From positions 1 through 44,650 of the forward strand of contig CAJUBX010000008.1 of the NCBI GenBank assembly GCA_910585165.1: a stretch of DNA of 44,650 nt. The letters run 5' to 3'. The translations under genes were made by a program, and so were the position numbers. The stretch is from an uncultured Oscillibacter sp. (GTDB lineage Bacteria; Bacillota; Clostridia; Oscillospirales; Oscillospiraceae). This document shows positions 16,733 to 24,498 of the stretch, in pieces (within the stretch, counting starts at the first letter, position 1; each line of letters starts with the position of its first letter). The notes below the pieces were generated by a model. It was not told the DNA's origin, did no database searches, and saw only the letters and a program-made list of their open reading frames with translations.

Positions 16733-16776
16733 AGGGGCCGTTTTTCCGAAAGGGACAAACGGCCCCTTCTTTTTTT
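16733..16776 (+). terminator. Rho-independent terminator
   Basis: GGGGCCGTTT (16734-16743) pairs with AAACGGCCCC (16757-16766), followed by TTCTTTTTTT. A typical terminator just after the gene at 16503-16727. Confidence 0.85.
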
Positions 16777-16816
16777 GCGCTCTTTTTCGGGAAAGCGGCC
16801 CCGGAAAGGACAGGAA

Positions 16817-17146
16817 ATGAAAGAGGAACAACTGACCGCCTATCTGAAAGGAGCGTATAAAGGCAGGCGGAACACCATCAAGAGCGCGGAACTGGAGCGG
16901 GTTCTGCACATGAGCGGCACGGATCTCAGGAAGCTGGTGAATAAGCTCCGGCGGAAGTCCGTCCCCATTTGCAGCGGCAGGGACGGCTATTTCTACGCCA
17001 AGACCGCCGGCGACATTGTCCGCACGATCCTCGCCCTCCGCGTCATGATCAAGGGCCTCCAGGCCGCCGTGGACGGACTGCTGGCGGCGCTGGACAAGTT
17101 TGGTGAAATGCCGCCGGACGAGGAAGGCGGTGAGGATACGGTGTGA
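16817..17146 (+). CDS. Winged-helix-like protein upstream of Dam
   Basis: 109 residues from the ATG at 16817 (AAAGGACAGG upstream); an earlier ATG at 16775 sits in the terminator. The N-terminal half (TAYLKGAYKGRRNTIKSAEL, LHMSGTDLRKLVNKLRRKSV, PICSGRDGYFYAKT) looks like a winged helix with its beta wing, as in small phage and ICE DNA-binding proteins. The C-terminal half is one long hydrophobic helix (IVRTILALRVMIKGLQAAVDG), likely for oligomerisation. It overlaps the methylase gene by four bases, so the two are translationally coupled and may act together. Confidence 0.72.
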   Translation: MKEEQLTAYLKGAYKGRRNTIKSAELERVLHMSGTDLRKLVNKLRRKSVPICSGRDGYFYAKTAGDIVRTILALRVMIKGLQAAVDGLLAALDKFGEMPPDEEGGEDTV

Positions 17147-18129
17147 AAGCGCCTTTCCCCTGGATCGGCGGAAAGGGAAAGCTGCTCTGGCTCATCCACA
17201 AACTCTTCCCGTCCAAAATAAAATGCTTCGTGGATGTGTTCGGCGGCAGCGGCACCGTCCTTCTGTCCAGGCCATTAAAAAAGGGCTGCGTTGAGATCTA
17301 CAACGACTTCAACAGCAACCTGACAAACCTCTTCTTCTGCATCAAAAAGCGCCCCCTCGCCCTCATCCGGGAACTGGGCTTTCTCCCTCTGAATTCACGG
17401 GACGGCTTTCGCGTCCTGCTGAAATTCTTTCAGAAGGAGGAGTTCACCGACGAGTACCTGCAAGAGAACCTGGAGCTTGCGAAGGTCTACCTGGACCCCC
17501 TCCAATACGAGGAGCTTCGCGCCCTGCTTTTGGAACAGGCTTCTCTCGGCGATGTGGTCCGCGCCGCCAATTACTATAAACTGATCCGCTACAGCTACAA
17601 CAGCAACACCACCGCCTTCGGAGGCCGACCCTGCGACATCCGGCAGTTCTTCCACCTCATCTGGGACTGCTCCCGGCGTTTTGCCAAAGTGGTGGTGGAG
17701 AACCGGGACTTCCAGACACTCATCCAGCAGTATGACGGAGAGGGCGTTGCCTTCTATTGCGATCCCCCCTACTACCAGGCGGAGGGCTGCTACGCGGTGG
17801 AATTCACCATGCGGGACCACGCCAGGCTCCATGGGGTGCTGCGGAACTGCAAGGGCTTCGTCATGGTGTCCTATAACAACTGCCGGTTCATCCGGAAGCT
17901 GTATCAGGACTTTTACATCTACAGCACGGACCGGCCCAACAGCATGTCCCACACCACCGGCAGTCGGTATGAGGAGCTGATCCTCACCAACTACGACCCC
18001 GAGAAACACCGAGGCGCCGCCCAGATGTCCCTGTTTGAGACGGAGGGCGGCGAACAGCCGGAACAGACATACCGCCTGATTCATAAACCCAAGGCAGAGC
18101 TTTGGGCAGTCAATAACGCGAAACGCTAA
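17143..18129 (+). CDS. DNA adenine N6-methyltransferase (D12/Dam class)
   Basis: 328 residues, GTG start overlapping the previous stop. It transfers a methyl group from S-adenosylmethionine to adenine N6 in DNA. The SAM-binding parts are PFPWIGGKGKL (residues 4-14) and FVDVFGGSGTV (about 29-39). The catalytic motif IV is DPPY (about 207-210). These are the marks of the D12 class, which includes Dam and DpnM. There is no restriction gene beside it, so it is an orphan methylase that could protect the element from host restriction or adjust regulation. The C terminus has no Gly-Met tag. The target sequence cannot be read from the protein alone. Confidence 0.93.
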   Translation: MKAPFPWIGGKGKLLWLIHKLFPSKIKCFVDVFGGSGTVLLSRPLKKGCVEIYNDFNSNLTNLFFCIKKRPLALIRELGFLPLNSRDGFRVLLKFFQKEEFTDEYLQENLELAKVYLDPLQYEELRALLLEQASLGDVVRAANYYKLIRYSYNSNTTAFGGRPCDIRQFFHLIWDCSRRFAKVVVENRDFQTLIQQYDGEGVAFYCDPPYYQAEGCYAVEFTMRDHARLHGVLRNCKGFVMVSYNNCRFIRKLYQDFYIYSTDRPNSMSHTTGSRYEELILTNYDPEKHRGAAQMSLFETEGGEQPEQTYRLIHKPKAELWAVNNAKR

Positions 18130-18152
18130 ACAATTTTATGGAGGAATCTCAT

Positions 18153-18644
18153 ATGAAACTCACCTTGGAAATCACCAAAAAAGGTCTTCGCATCCGCAAG
18201 GAGATTTTGAATGCCAGCGGCTTTCACCGGGAGACGGCGCTGGACGTCCGCGGCATGGAACAGGCCGTCGTCGTCATGAAAAAAGAGATGACGGCCATGG
18301 AGCTGGTAAACGCCATCCACAGCCTGAAGGATCTGGCGTCGGACCTGCTGGTCCACCTGGCGAAGATCTGCGGTCCCTGCGAGCACTGCAAGGACGGCTG
18401 CCCCTATGAGGACGATGAGACGCGCATCCATTTGCCCGACGATGTTCTGGAGCAAGCCGGGCTTCCCAGGAAGGCGCGTCTGGATATGCGGATCGGGGAC
18501 CGGGAGGTGATCCTCTCTGAAGCGGAGAGCTTCGACCTGCGGGACGTATCCCCGGAGATGAAGGAGTTGTTCCAGCAGACCAACATCTGCCTGGGCGAGC
18601 TGGACGGGCTCCTGGCGGGAGGGAGCGTCATCTATGGCGGCTGA
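18153..18644 (+). CDS. Hypothetical protein with CxxC cluster and AbrB-like segment
   Basis: 163 residues; ATG at 18153 preceded by GGAGGA, preferred over the ATG at 18138. The middle has a cysteine cluster CGPCEHCKDGCPYED that could bind a metal. The C-terminal part IHLPDDVLEQAGLPRKARLD then REVILSEAE resembles the swapped-hairpin AbrB/MazE-type DNA-binding domain. A regulatory role is possible but not shown. Its C terminus overlaps the start of the next gene. Confidence 0.65.
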   Translation: MKLTLEITKKGLRIRKEILNASGFHRETALDVRGMEQAVVVMKKEMTAMELVNAIHSLKDLASDLLVHLAKICGPCEHCKDGCPYEDDETRIHLPDDVLEQAGLPRKARLDMRIGDREVILSEAESFDLRDVSPEMKELFQQTNICLGELDGLLAGGSVIYGG

Positions 18645-19377
18645 GTTCCCTTATCTATATCCCTTCTCCCGAGCGGAGGCCCACCGCCGCGGGGAAACCC
18701 AGATGCATATGGACAGTTTCTATGAAAATGTCAAATGCGCGCGGGCCATTGAGAAGGCCATCCGGGAGCATTTTGATGAAACGAGTGAAGCGCTGGCAGA
18801 CGGCTGCGCCCGGTCCATTTTGGAAGCCTACGGCTTTAAGCGGGTGTGGTTCGTCCTTTCCAATTCTTTGAGAGAAATGGGCCGGCCCCGTCTGATCAGC
18901 GACGATATCCGGCAGTGGGGACAGAGGCCCTATGTGCCTCCGGATGGAAAATTCAACCGCTATTTTGCGGCCGACACCGCCGCCGGGCTGCTGGAGTCCT
19001 TCATCCGCCAGACCAGGGACGCCTACCAGGCCCTCGGGATGTTTGGCCCGGAGCATTGTGTCAGCGGCGATGATCTGGATTATGAGGGGAAGGTGCTGGT
19101 ACTGAGTCCCGGTACGCTGCGGGAGAGCCACTGGAATCCCCGCGAGCAGTTGTGGCTGGGAGAAGGCGGTTTTGGGTGCTCTCCCGACGCCAGAGGCCAG
19201 GCGGTCTACGCCGTCTGTCTGGGCGACGGAGAGGAGACGCGCTGGAACCGCTGTGATTTCACCGGCGTTCTGGACGAGCGATTTCTGCCGGACTGGGCGG
19301 CGGAAAAGCTGGCGGAGCTTCAGAGCCCCCAGCAACAACAGCCGGAGACTCCCTCCGGCGGAATGGAGATGACATAA
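18634..19377 (+). CDS. DUF3849 domain protein, tail SGGMEMT
   Basis: 247 residues, ATG overlapping the previous gene end, GGGAGGGAG upstream. It fits DUF3849: YLYPFSRAEAHRRGE, NVKCARAIEKAIREHF, LEAYGFKRVWFVLSNSL and LLESFIRQTRDAYQALG. A second conserved part follows: VLVLSPGTLRESHWNPREQL, GFGCSPDARG and RCDFTGVLDERFLPDW. The family has no known function but is typical of large Clostridia conjugative elements. The C terminus is a Gln-rich linker ending TPSGGMEMT. The next gene is a tandem paralogue. Confidence 0.8.
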   Translation: MAAEFPYLYPFSRAEAHRRGETQMHMDSFYENVKCARAIEKAIREHFDETSEALADGCARSILEAYGFKRVWFVLSNSLREMGRPRLISDDIRQWGQRPYVPPDGKFNRYFAADTAAGLLESFIRQTRDAYQALGMFGPEHCVSGDDLDYEGKVLVLSPGTLRESHWNPREQLWLGEGGFGCSPDARGQAVYAVCLGDGEETRWNRCDFTGVLDERFLPDWAAEKLAELQSPQQQQPETPSGGMEMT

Positions 19378-19381
19378 CGCG

Positions 19382-20116
19382 ATGAGAACCGAATATTCCC
19401 CTCTTGACCGACGGTCCAGGGCAGACGCCCGCCGCGCCGGCGAGTCGCAAAAATGGGAGGCAAGCCTCCGTCTCAACGTCCGATGCGCGAAAGCCATTGA
19501 ACATGCCATCGAATGCCATAGTGCGGGCGGTGTGCTGGAAAGCGGCGCGGCGGAAGAAATCCTGGAGCGGTATGGCTTTGCGCGGGTCAGCTTCGTCCTG
19601 GCCGGTTCTCTGAACCGGCACATTCGGAATATCTCCGACAAGGTCTCCGATTGGAGCATGTCGGTCAAGGTTCCCTATGACCCGAAGTACACCTCCCAAT
19701 TCATGATCCACGCGAACGATCCCCTGCTGGACGCGTTTGTCAGGCAGGTCTGGGAGGCCCGGCAGAAGCTGGGCCTGTATGGCATGGAGCATTGCGCCGG
19801 GGAATGGGGCTGTGAGGACTATCAGGACAGGGTGCTGCTGCTGAACGCGGACGGTACAGACCGGAACCTGACGTCCCTAAAGGAGCAGCTCTGGTATGCC
19901 GCGGACGGTCTTGGGTGCCGTCCTGAGAACTGTGGCTGCTCCATCCGGGCCGTCCGCCTTGCCGACGGCGGGACGGAAATACTGGACCGCGGTGATTTTG
20001 CCGGCGTGCTGGATGAGCGGTATCTTCCGGACTGGGCAGCGGAAAAGCTGGCGGAGCTTCGGACGCCCCAGCATCAACAGCCGGAGGCTCCCTCCGGCGG
20101 AATGGAGATGACATAA
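19382..20116 (+). CDS. DUF3849 paralogue, tail SGGMEMT
   Basis: 244 residues; second of a tandem pair with the same architecture as the preceding protein: SRADARRAGESQKWEASLRL, LERYGFARVSFVLAGSL, LLDAFVRQVWEARQKLGLYG, VLLLNADGTDRNLTSLKEQL, and DFAGVLDERYLPDW. The two share the final linker and the tag PSGGMEMT almost exactly, although their N-terminal halves differ in many positions. The gap to the next ATG is only five bases, so the genes form one unit. Function unknown. Confidence 0.8.
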   Translation: MRTEYSPLDRRSRADARRAGESQKWEASLRLNVRCAKAIEHAIECHSAGGVLESGAAEEILERYGFARVSFVLAGSLNRHIRNISDKVSDWSMSVKVPYDPKYTSQFMIHANDPLLDAFVRQVWEARQKLGLYGMEHCAGEWGCEDYQDRVLLLNADGTDRNLTSLKEQLWYAADGLGCRPENCGCSIRAVRLADGGTEILDRGDFAGVLDERYLPDWAAEKLAELRTPQHQQPEAPSGGMEMT

Positions 20117-20120
20117 CGAC

Positions 20121-20723
20121 ATGAAGCTCTCGTTTTACACCATCGACGACCTGCGGCTCGGGCCCAACCTCTGGACCGAAAGCCGCTTTGACGCCGTGCA
20201 GGACGCCTTGGCCCATTATCGGAGCCTTCCGAACGAAACGGCGAAGGAACTGGGCCTTATGAATGAGGGGCGGAAGCTGCCCCTGATCCGCCGCACCGCC
20301 ATGTTTCCCAACGAAACGCCCGGTGAGGATGCCCTCGTCACGGGCCGGCTGACTCAGCCGCCCTGGCGCGGCACCCTGGAGGTCCTGACCGCCGCCCGGA
20401 AATGCGTCTCCGCCCTGAAGGTCCGCTACTGCCTGGACCGTGGCCGTCTGGTGCCCAAGCCCGCGGAGCTGCCCGAGGAGCTGCGGCAGAGCGGCTTCGG
20501 CCCGCCGGTCGTCCGCCGGGTCTACATCGCCACCGCCGGATGGCTCACCCCCGCTGAACTGAAGCGCCGCTTTCCCGAGGAACGCGGCGCTTCTTCCTGC
20601 CCTCTGGTCCTGAAATACCTGACAGACGTCCACCTGGACGACGGCCCCAGGACCATGGAGCTGTCCCACTGGGATCTGCGGCGATTGGAAGCCCGGGCCG
20701 GGTCCTTCGCCGCTTCCAAATAA
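20121..20723 (+). CDS. Conserved ICE protein, untagged
   Basis: 200 residues. N terminus MKLSFYTIDDLRLGPNLWTE then DALAHYRSLPNETAKELGL; the C-terminal half has VVRRVYIATAGWLTPAELKR and CPLVLKYLTD. I recall such proteins next to DUF3849 genes in Clostridia elements, without a function. The C terminus is ARAGSFAASK, with no tag, an exception among its neighbours. Basic in the second half. Confidence 0.65.
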   Translation: MKLSFYTIDDLRLGPNLWTESRFDAVQDALAHYRSLPNETAKELGLMNEGRKLPLIRRTAMFPNETPGEDALVTGRLTQPPWRGTLEVLTAARKCVSALKVRYCLDRGRLVPKPAELPEELRQSGFGPPVVRRVYIATAGWLTPAELKRRFPEERGASSCPLVLKYLTDVHLDDGPRTMELSHWDLRRLEARAGSFAASK

Positions 20724-20743
20724 AAATTGAAGGAGAAATCACT

Positions 20744-21220
20744 ATGGCTAAGAAAACCGCGCCTACCCCCGCGCCCGCCCCTGAGCAGGAACCCGCTGCC
20801 CTGGAGATGGATGTGAGAATCTACTCCATCAACACCAGCGGCAATGTCCTGGCCAACGCTTCCGTCACCCTGGGCGGCTGCTTCGCCGTCCGCAATCTGC
20901 GGATCGTCAACAGCTCCAAGGGGCCCTTTGTCTCTATGCCCAGTTATAGAACCAGCGAGGGTCCCAAGGACGTCTGCTTCCCCTGCACCAAGGAGTTCCG
21001 CCAGCGGTTTCAGGATACGGTGCTGAACGCCTACCGGCAGGAGCTGGCCCAGCTCCATGAACCCCGAAGCTATGAGCGGCCCCGCCAGCGGGAAAAGTCC
21101 GGCTTCGAGGAGCGCGCCGCTCCCGGCCCCACCGAGACGCGGGAGGAGGCTCCTCCCTCCGGGCCCGAAGAGGCTCCCGAGGAAAGCGGCCCCGCCCTTG
21201 GCGGCATGACCATGCAGTAG
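20744..21220 (+). CDS. SpoVG family protein, tail LGGMTMQ
   Basis: 158 residues, ATG behind GAAGGAG. The core (about 24-105) fits SpoVG, a small RNA/DNA-binding regulator known from sporulation and cell-wall control: DVRIYSINTSGNVLANASVT, VRNLRIVNSSKGPFVSMPSY, EFRQRFQDTVLNAYRQEL. The protein has an extra Ala/Pro-rich start and a disordered C-terminal extension that ends GPALGGMTMQ. The next gene starts 60 bases on with its own ribosome site, so the tag is not a translational leftover. It is probably a chromosome-like regulator recruited to the element. Confidence 0.86.
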   Translation: MAKKTAPTPAPAPEQEPAALEMDVRIYSINTSGNVLANASVTLGGCFAVRNLRIVNSSKGPFVSMPSYRTSEGPKDVCFPCTKEFRQRFQDTVLNAYRQELAQLHEPRSYERPRQREKSGFEERAAPGPTETREEAPPSGPEEAPEESGPALGGMTMQ

Positions 21221-21279
21221 TCCCCGCTCACAAGCCCCGTGCGGGCTGTGAAATATATGAAATAGGAGGATTCCAACCC

Positions 21280-22179
21280 ATGAAACGCGTCTTATCCCTG
21301 CTCATGACCGCGATGATCCTGTCGCTGGTCTGCATCCCCTCCGCCCTGGCGGCGGACACTTCCTCGGTCTGTTACCCCACCTCGGTCACCCGGAGCGAGG
21401 ACGGCACGGAGATCCGAAAGGTCTACGATCTCGGCCCCGAGGAGGACCCGGCGGGCATCTCCCGCTCCGACTTCCAGCAGGACGGCGTCCGGTACACCCT
21501 GGTGGACCTTTTGAAGCAGGAGCTCCCGGAGAACGAGAGCCGCCAGCACGTGGAGACCGTCACCCTGGAGAGCAAGAACAAGGACATGGCCTCCGTGCTG
21601 GAGCTTCTGCCCCAGCAGCGGGAGTTCGTCACCGACGACGGCCTCTCCGGCACCCTCACCCTCCAGCTGGATACCGTCCAGGTGGACGTCTCCGGCTATG
21701 GCAGCTCCACCAGGGCGGTCAACGTCACCCGGTCCTATCCCAACCTCGCGGGACAGGACACCTCGTACATCCCCAAGACCATCCAGGACGGAGGCCGGAC
21801 CCTGACCCTCCAGGACATCAGCTGGCAGACGGACAACACCGCCAGCCTGGACGGTTATGCCATGGGCGACCGCTTTACCGCCGTGGCCACCTACAGCGGC
21901 TCGGCGACGAGCAGCTACGTCAAGGGCTACACAGTCACCGCCAACTACGCCGGGACCGTCAGCCGGATCGCGCTGAACAAGACCCGGTATGTGGCCATCT
22001 TTGAGGGGGACGGCCCCACCGTGGACATCATCCCCACGGAGGCGGAGCCTGGTTCCGGGTTCCAATTCCATTGGGCGTACCTGCTGGTCCCCCTGGGCGT
22101 GATCGCCCTGGCGGGCGGCGGCATGGGGACCGCCCTGTTCCTGAAGCGGCGGCATGAATCCGGAGAGGAGGAAGCGTAA
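21280..22179 (+). CDS. Membrane-anchored surface protein before sortase
   Basis: 299 residues; ATG behind AGGAGG. The signal peptide is at residues 1-24 (LLMTAMILSLVCIPSALAAD). The body is beta-rich and likely extracellular. The C-terminal membrane segment WAYLLVPLGVIALAGGGMG (about 264-282) is followed by a short basic tail LKRRHESGEEEA. No LPxTG motif. It overlaps the sortase gene by one base and forms a surface operon with it. A role in pilus or mating-pair assembly is guessed from the location only. Confidence 0.72.
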   Translation: MKRVLSLLMTAMILSLVCIPSALAADTSSVCYPTSVTRSEDGTEIRKVYDLGPEEDPAGISRSDFQQDGVRYTLVDLLKQELPENESRQHVETVTLESKNKDMASVLELLPQQREFVTDDGLSGTLTLQLDTVQVDVSGYGSSTRAVNVTRSYPNLAGQDTSYIPKTIQDGGRTLTLQDISWQTDNTASLDGYAMGDRFTAVATYSGSATSSYVKGYTVTANYAGTVSRIALNKTRYVAIFEGDGPTVDIIPTEAEPGSGFQFHWAYLLVPLGVIALAGGGMGTALFLKRRHESGEEEA

Positions 22180-23069
22180 TGAAGAAGTTCCTGATCTTAT
22201 CTGTCCTCACGGCGCTGACCCTGACGGCCCATGCCGGGGCGCTGGAATACACCATGGAGGCTCCCGACGGCCCCAACTATGGAAAGGCGACCTCCATCGA
22301 GGTCGTCCATACCCGCGACAACGGCGAGCGGAAAAACGCCGACATCAGTAAAAACGCCGCCCTCATCCCGCCCGGCTTTGGAACGCCCACGGCGGACCTG
22401 CCCGGCAGCGGCGAGTACCTCACCCCTAATCTGGCCCCGGAGGCCAAGGCCGGGACCGGGACTGTGATCAACGGCAGCCTGTCCGCGGCCACGGTGCTGC
22501 CGCCCTCCAGCGGGAGCGCCGTGTTCGCACCTTCCGGCGGCGGAACGGCTGTCCCGCCCTCCTCCGGCAGCGGCGTATATCAGCCCGGCTCCTCCAGCCT
22601 GACCACCACGACCAGGCCCACGGCGACGGACGCCTCCACCTTCACGGAAGTGACGGATGACCTCTACTATAAGGGCGGGCATCTGGGCAGGCTGGAGATT
22701 CCGGTCCTGGACCTCAGCGTCAAAATCTACGAGGGCACCGGCAGCTCCACCCTTGCCAAAGGCGTCGGGCATTTTGAGGACACTTCCATCTGGGGGAGCA
22801 ACGTCTGCCTCGCCGCCCACAACCGGGGAGCCAACAACTACTTCGGCAAGATCCACACCCTGGACGCCGGGGACCGGATCACTCTCACCACCAAGCTGGG
22901 GACGAAGACCTACGAGGTCACCACCGTCTCCAAGGTCAGCGAGACGGACCGGAGCGGCCTGGAGGAAACCGGCGAGAGCTGCCTCACCCTGTACACCTGC
23001 GTCCGGGACCAGCGGGACCTCCGCTATTGCGTCCGGGCCATCGAGGTATCCAGCCATGACCCAGCGTAG
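22179..23069 (+). CDS. Sortase
   Basis: 296 residues. Signal peptide at 1-22 (FLILSVLTALTLTAHAG), then a Ser/Gly/Thr-rich linker (about 90-150) and a C-terminal sortase domain (about 165-290). Catalytic residues are visible: His in AAHNR (about 214), Cys in TLYTC (about 274) and Arg in DLRYC (about 282). Sortases cut an LPxTG-like motif and join the protein to the cell wall or to a pilin subunit outside the membrane. The likely substrate is the large adhesin at 24499-31863, whose last residues are LPRTGY. The N-terminal anchor and linker suit action at the outer face. Confidence 0.9.
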   Translation: MKKFLILSVLTALTLTAHAGALEYTMEAPDGPNYGKATSIEVVHTRDNGERKNADISKNAALIPPGFGTPTADLPGSGEYLTPNLAPEAKAGTGTVINGSLSAATVLPPSSGSAVFAPSGGGTAVPPSSGSGVYQPGSSSLTTTTRPTATDASTFTEVTDDLYYKGGHLGRLEIPVLDLSVKIYEGTGSSTLAKGVGHFEDTSIWGSNVCLAAHNRGANNYFGKIHTLDAGDRITLTTKLGTKTYEVTTVSKVSETDRSGLEETGESCLTLYTCVRDQRDLRYCVRAIEVSSHDPA

Positions 23070-23270
23070 CGGTCATGGCTGGAAAAGGAGGAGCAAGGGA
23101 GTGGACGCAGTCTTCGCCGCCAGGCGGAGACGGAGTTTAGCGGACTTTGCGACGACGTTGTATAAAATGCTTCGGTTTTCCACTTCTATTTCTCTCCGCT
23201 CTCCCTTTGTTTCAATAGCTATTCACCATGCTTTCGGGTATGATGTGGCTGAACACCGGGAGGGACCGGC

Positions 23271-23510
23271 ATGACGGTCCTGGAGTTTATCCGCCAGCAT
23301 CCCGCCCAGGCGGTGGATGTGATCTCATCCGAGGGCTGCGACCATGTGACGCCGAAGCGATCCATGGCCCTGGCCCGGGACCGGCCCGAGGACCTGGGAG
23401 TCCTGGACTGGACCGTCGGCCACTCCAGCTTCTCCGCCGGAGCCTGGCACGTATTGGCGATAGCTCCCGCCTTGGAGCAAGGCCCTGAACTGACGCTTGC
23501 CATGGCCTGA
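23271..23510 (+). CDS. Small conserved-looking ICE protein
   Basis: 79 residues: MTVLEFIRQHPAQAVDVISS..., with a helical N terminus. GGGAGGG lies five bases before the ATG. I recall small ICE proteins with the pattern TVxEFIRxxP...VDxMTPxG, but cannot confirm the family. The 200 bases upstream (23070-23270) hold no clear gene. No tag. Confidence 0.5.
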   Translation: MTVLEFIRQHPAQAVDVISSEGCDHVTPKRSMALARDRPEDLGVLDWTVGHSSFSAGAWHVLAIAPALEQGPELTLAMA

Positions 23511-23543
23511 CCCTCCCGGAATATTTGAAGGAGGAACGCAGAG

Positions 23544-24407
23544 ATGAGGAAAAAGGATATTGGCATGGCACTCGCCTGTATGGCACTGGGGGTCGTTCTG
23601 TGCGGAACGGCTGTCCCGGCAAGAGCGGTGGAGCCTCCCTCCAGTGAGGCCGTCCAGGCATCCGCGCTCAGGGTCAGCAGCTATAAGGGCGGCGCCCTTT
23701 CGGTCGGGGACCGGAGCATGGTAGTGGTCAGCCCTTACGGGACAAATGTCACCGCCATGTCTTCCAATCCCGGCGTGATTGCCTTGGAGCAGGTCGGCGG
23801 CTTCTATGTCATGGTGGTGAAATCCGCTGGGACCGCCGTGGTCAGTATCACAGATGACGCCGGGAACACGGCAAGCATGACCATGACCGCCGGTGGAGTG
23901 GAATCGTCCCCCACCCCGCCTCCGGCAGAAAGCTCCTGCCCCGCGCAAGCCCCGGAGAGCAGCGGTCCGGTCGTCAACAGCGAGTGGTCCCATAACCCGG
24001 ACGCGGACCTGACCGCCAACATGGAAATCCGGCAGGAAATGGTGCGGCTCATCAATCAGGTCCGCCAGGAACACGGCCTTGCGGAACTGCCCGCCGATGA
24101 CCGGCTGATGAACGCCACCCAGGACGTCTCCACCCAGCACTTCAAGGAGCACACGCGGTATGAGCGGGAGGCTGTGATCGCCTACGGCTGGCTGTATGGC
24201 GGATGCCATAACCTCACCTGCTTCAACATGGCGTCGACCGGGGATATCGCCCAGAGGGCGGTCGCGAATTGGGTGAACTCCCCCGGGCACCTGCGCTCCA
24301 TGCTGAGGGAGGACGTGACCTGTATCGGCGTGGGCGTGACCATTGAGAACGATACCGCTTACTGCCATATGTTCGCCGGGGACCCGACGGGACACGGCAT
24401 CCTCTAA
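23544..24407 (+). CDS. Secreted CAP-domain protein
   Basis: 287 residues; ATG preceded by AAGGAGG. A signal peptide (residues 1-27) is followed by a Big2-like segment (about 40-115; GALSVGDRSMVVVSPYG, MVVKSAGTAVVSIT) and a Pro-rich spacer. The C-terminal CAP domain (about 165-287) shows LINQVRQEHGLAELP, TQDVSTQHFKEHTR, NWVNSPGHLRSML and GVGVTI. CAP proteins are secreted and of varied function; in conjugative elements they are often beside surface adhesins. A terminator follows before the adhesin gene. Confidence 0.87.
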   Translation: MRKKDIGMALACMALGVVLCGTAVPARAVEPPSSEAVQASALRVSSYKGGALSVGDRSMVVVSPYGTNVTAMSSNPGVIALEQVGGFYVMVVKSAGTAVVSITDDAGNTASMTMTAGGVESSPTPPPAESSCPAQAPESSGPVVNSEWSHNPDADLTANMEIRQEMVRLINQVRQEHGLAELPADDRLMNATQDVSTQHFKEHTRYEREAVIAYGWLYGGCHNLTCFNMASTGDIAQRAVANWVNSPGHLRSMLREDVTCIGVGVTIENDTAYCHMFAGDPTGHGIL

Positions 24408-24433
24408 GCTCAAACAAATCCATAACCCATGGG

Positions 24434-24469
24434 AAAGACCTTTCAGTGAAAACTGGAAGGTCTTTTTTT
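24434..24469 (+). terminator. Rho-independent terminator before the adhesin
   Basis: A stem of about 14 bases (24434-24447 with 24452-24465, one GT pair) closed by a GAAA tetraloop and running into a T tract (24463-24469). It separates the CAP gene from the adhesin gene, so the adhesin either has its own promoter nearby or depends on read-through. Confidence 0.85.
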
Positions 24470-24498
24470 CTTGAAAAATCAAATAAGGAGTTACTTTT

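Noticed and set aside
23070..23270. Possible gene or promoter in the gap after the sortase
   Set aside because: Only short frames without ribosome sites and no convincing -35/-10 pair; left unassigned.
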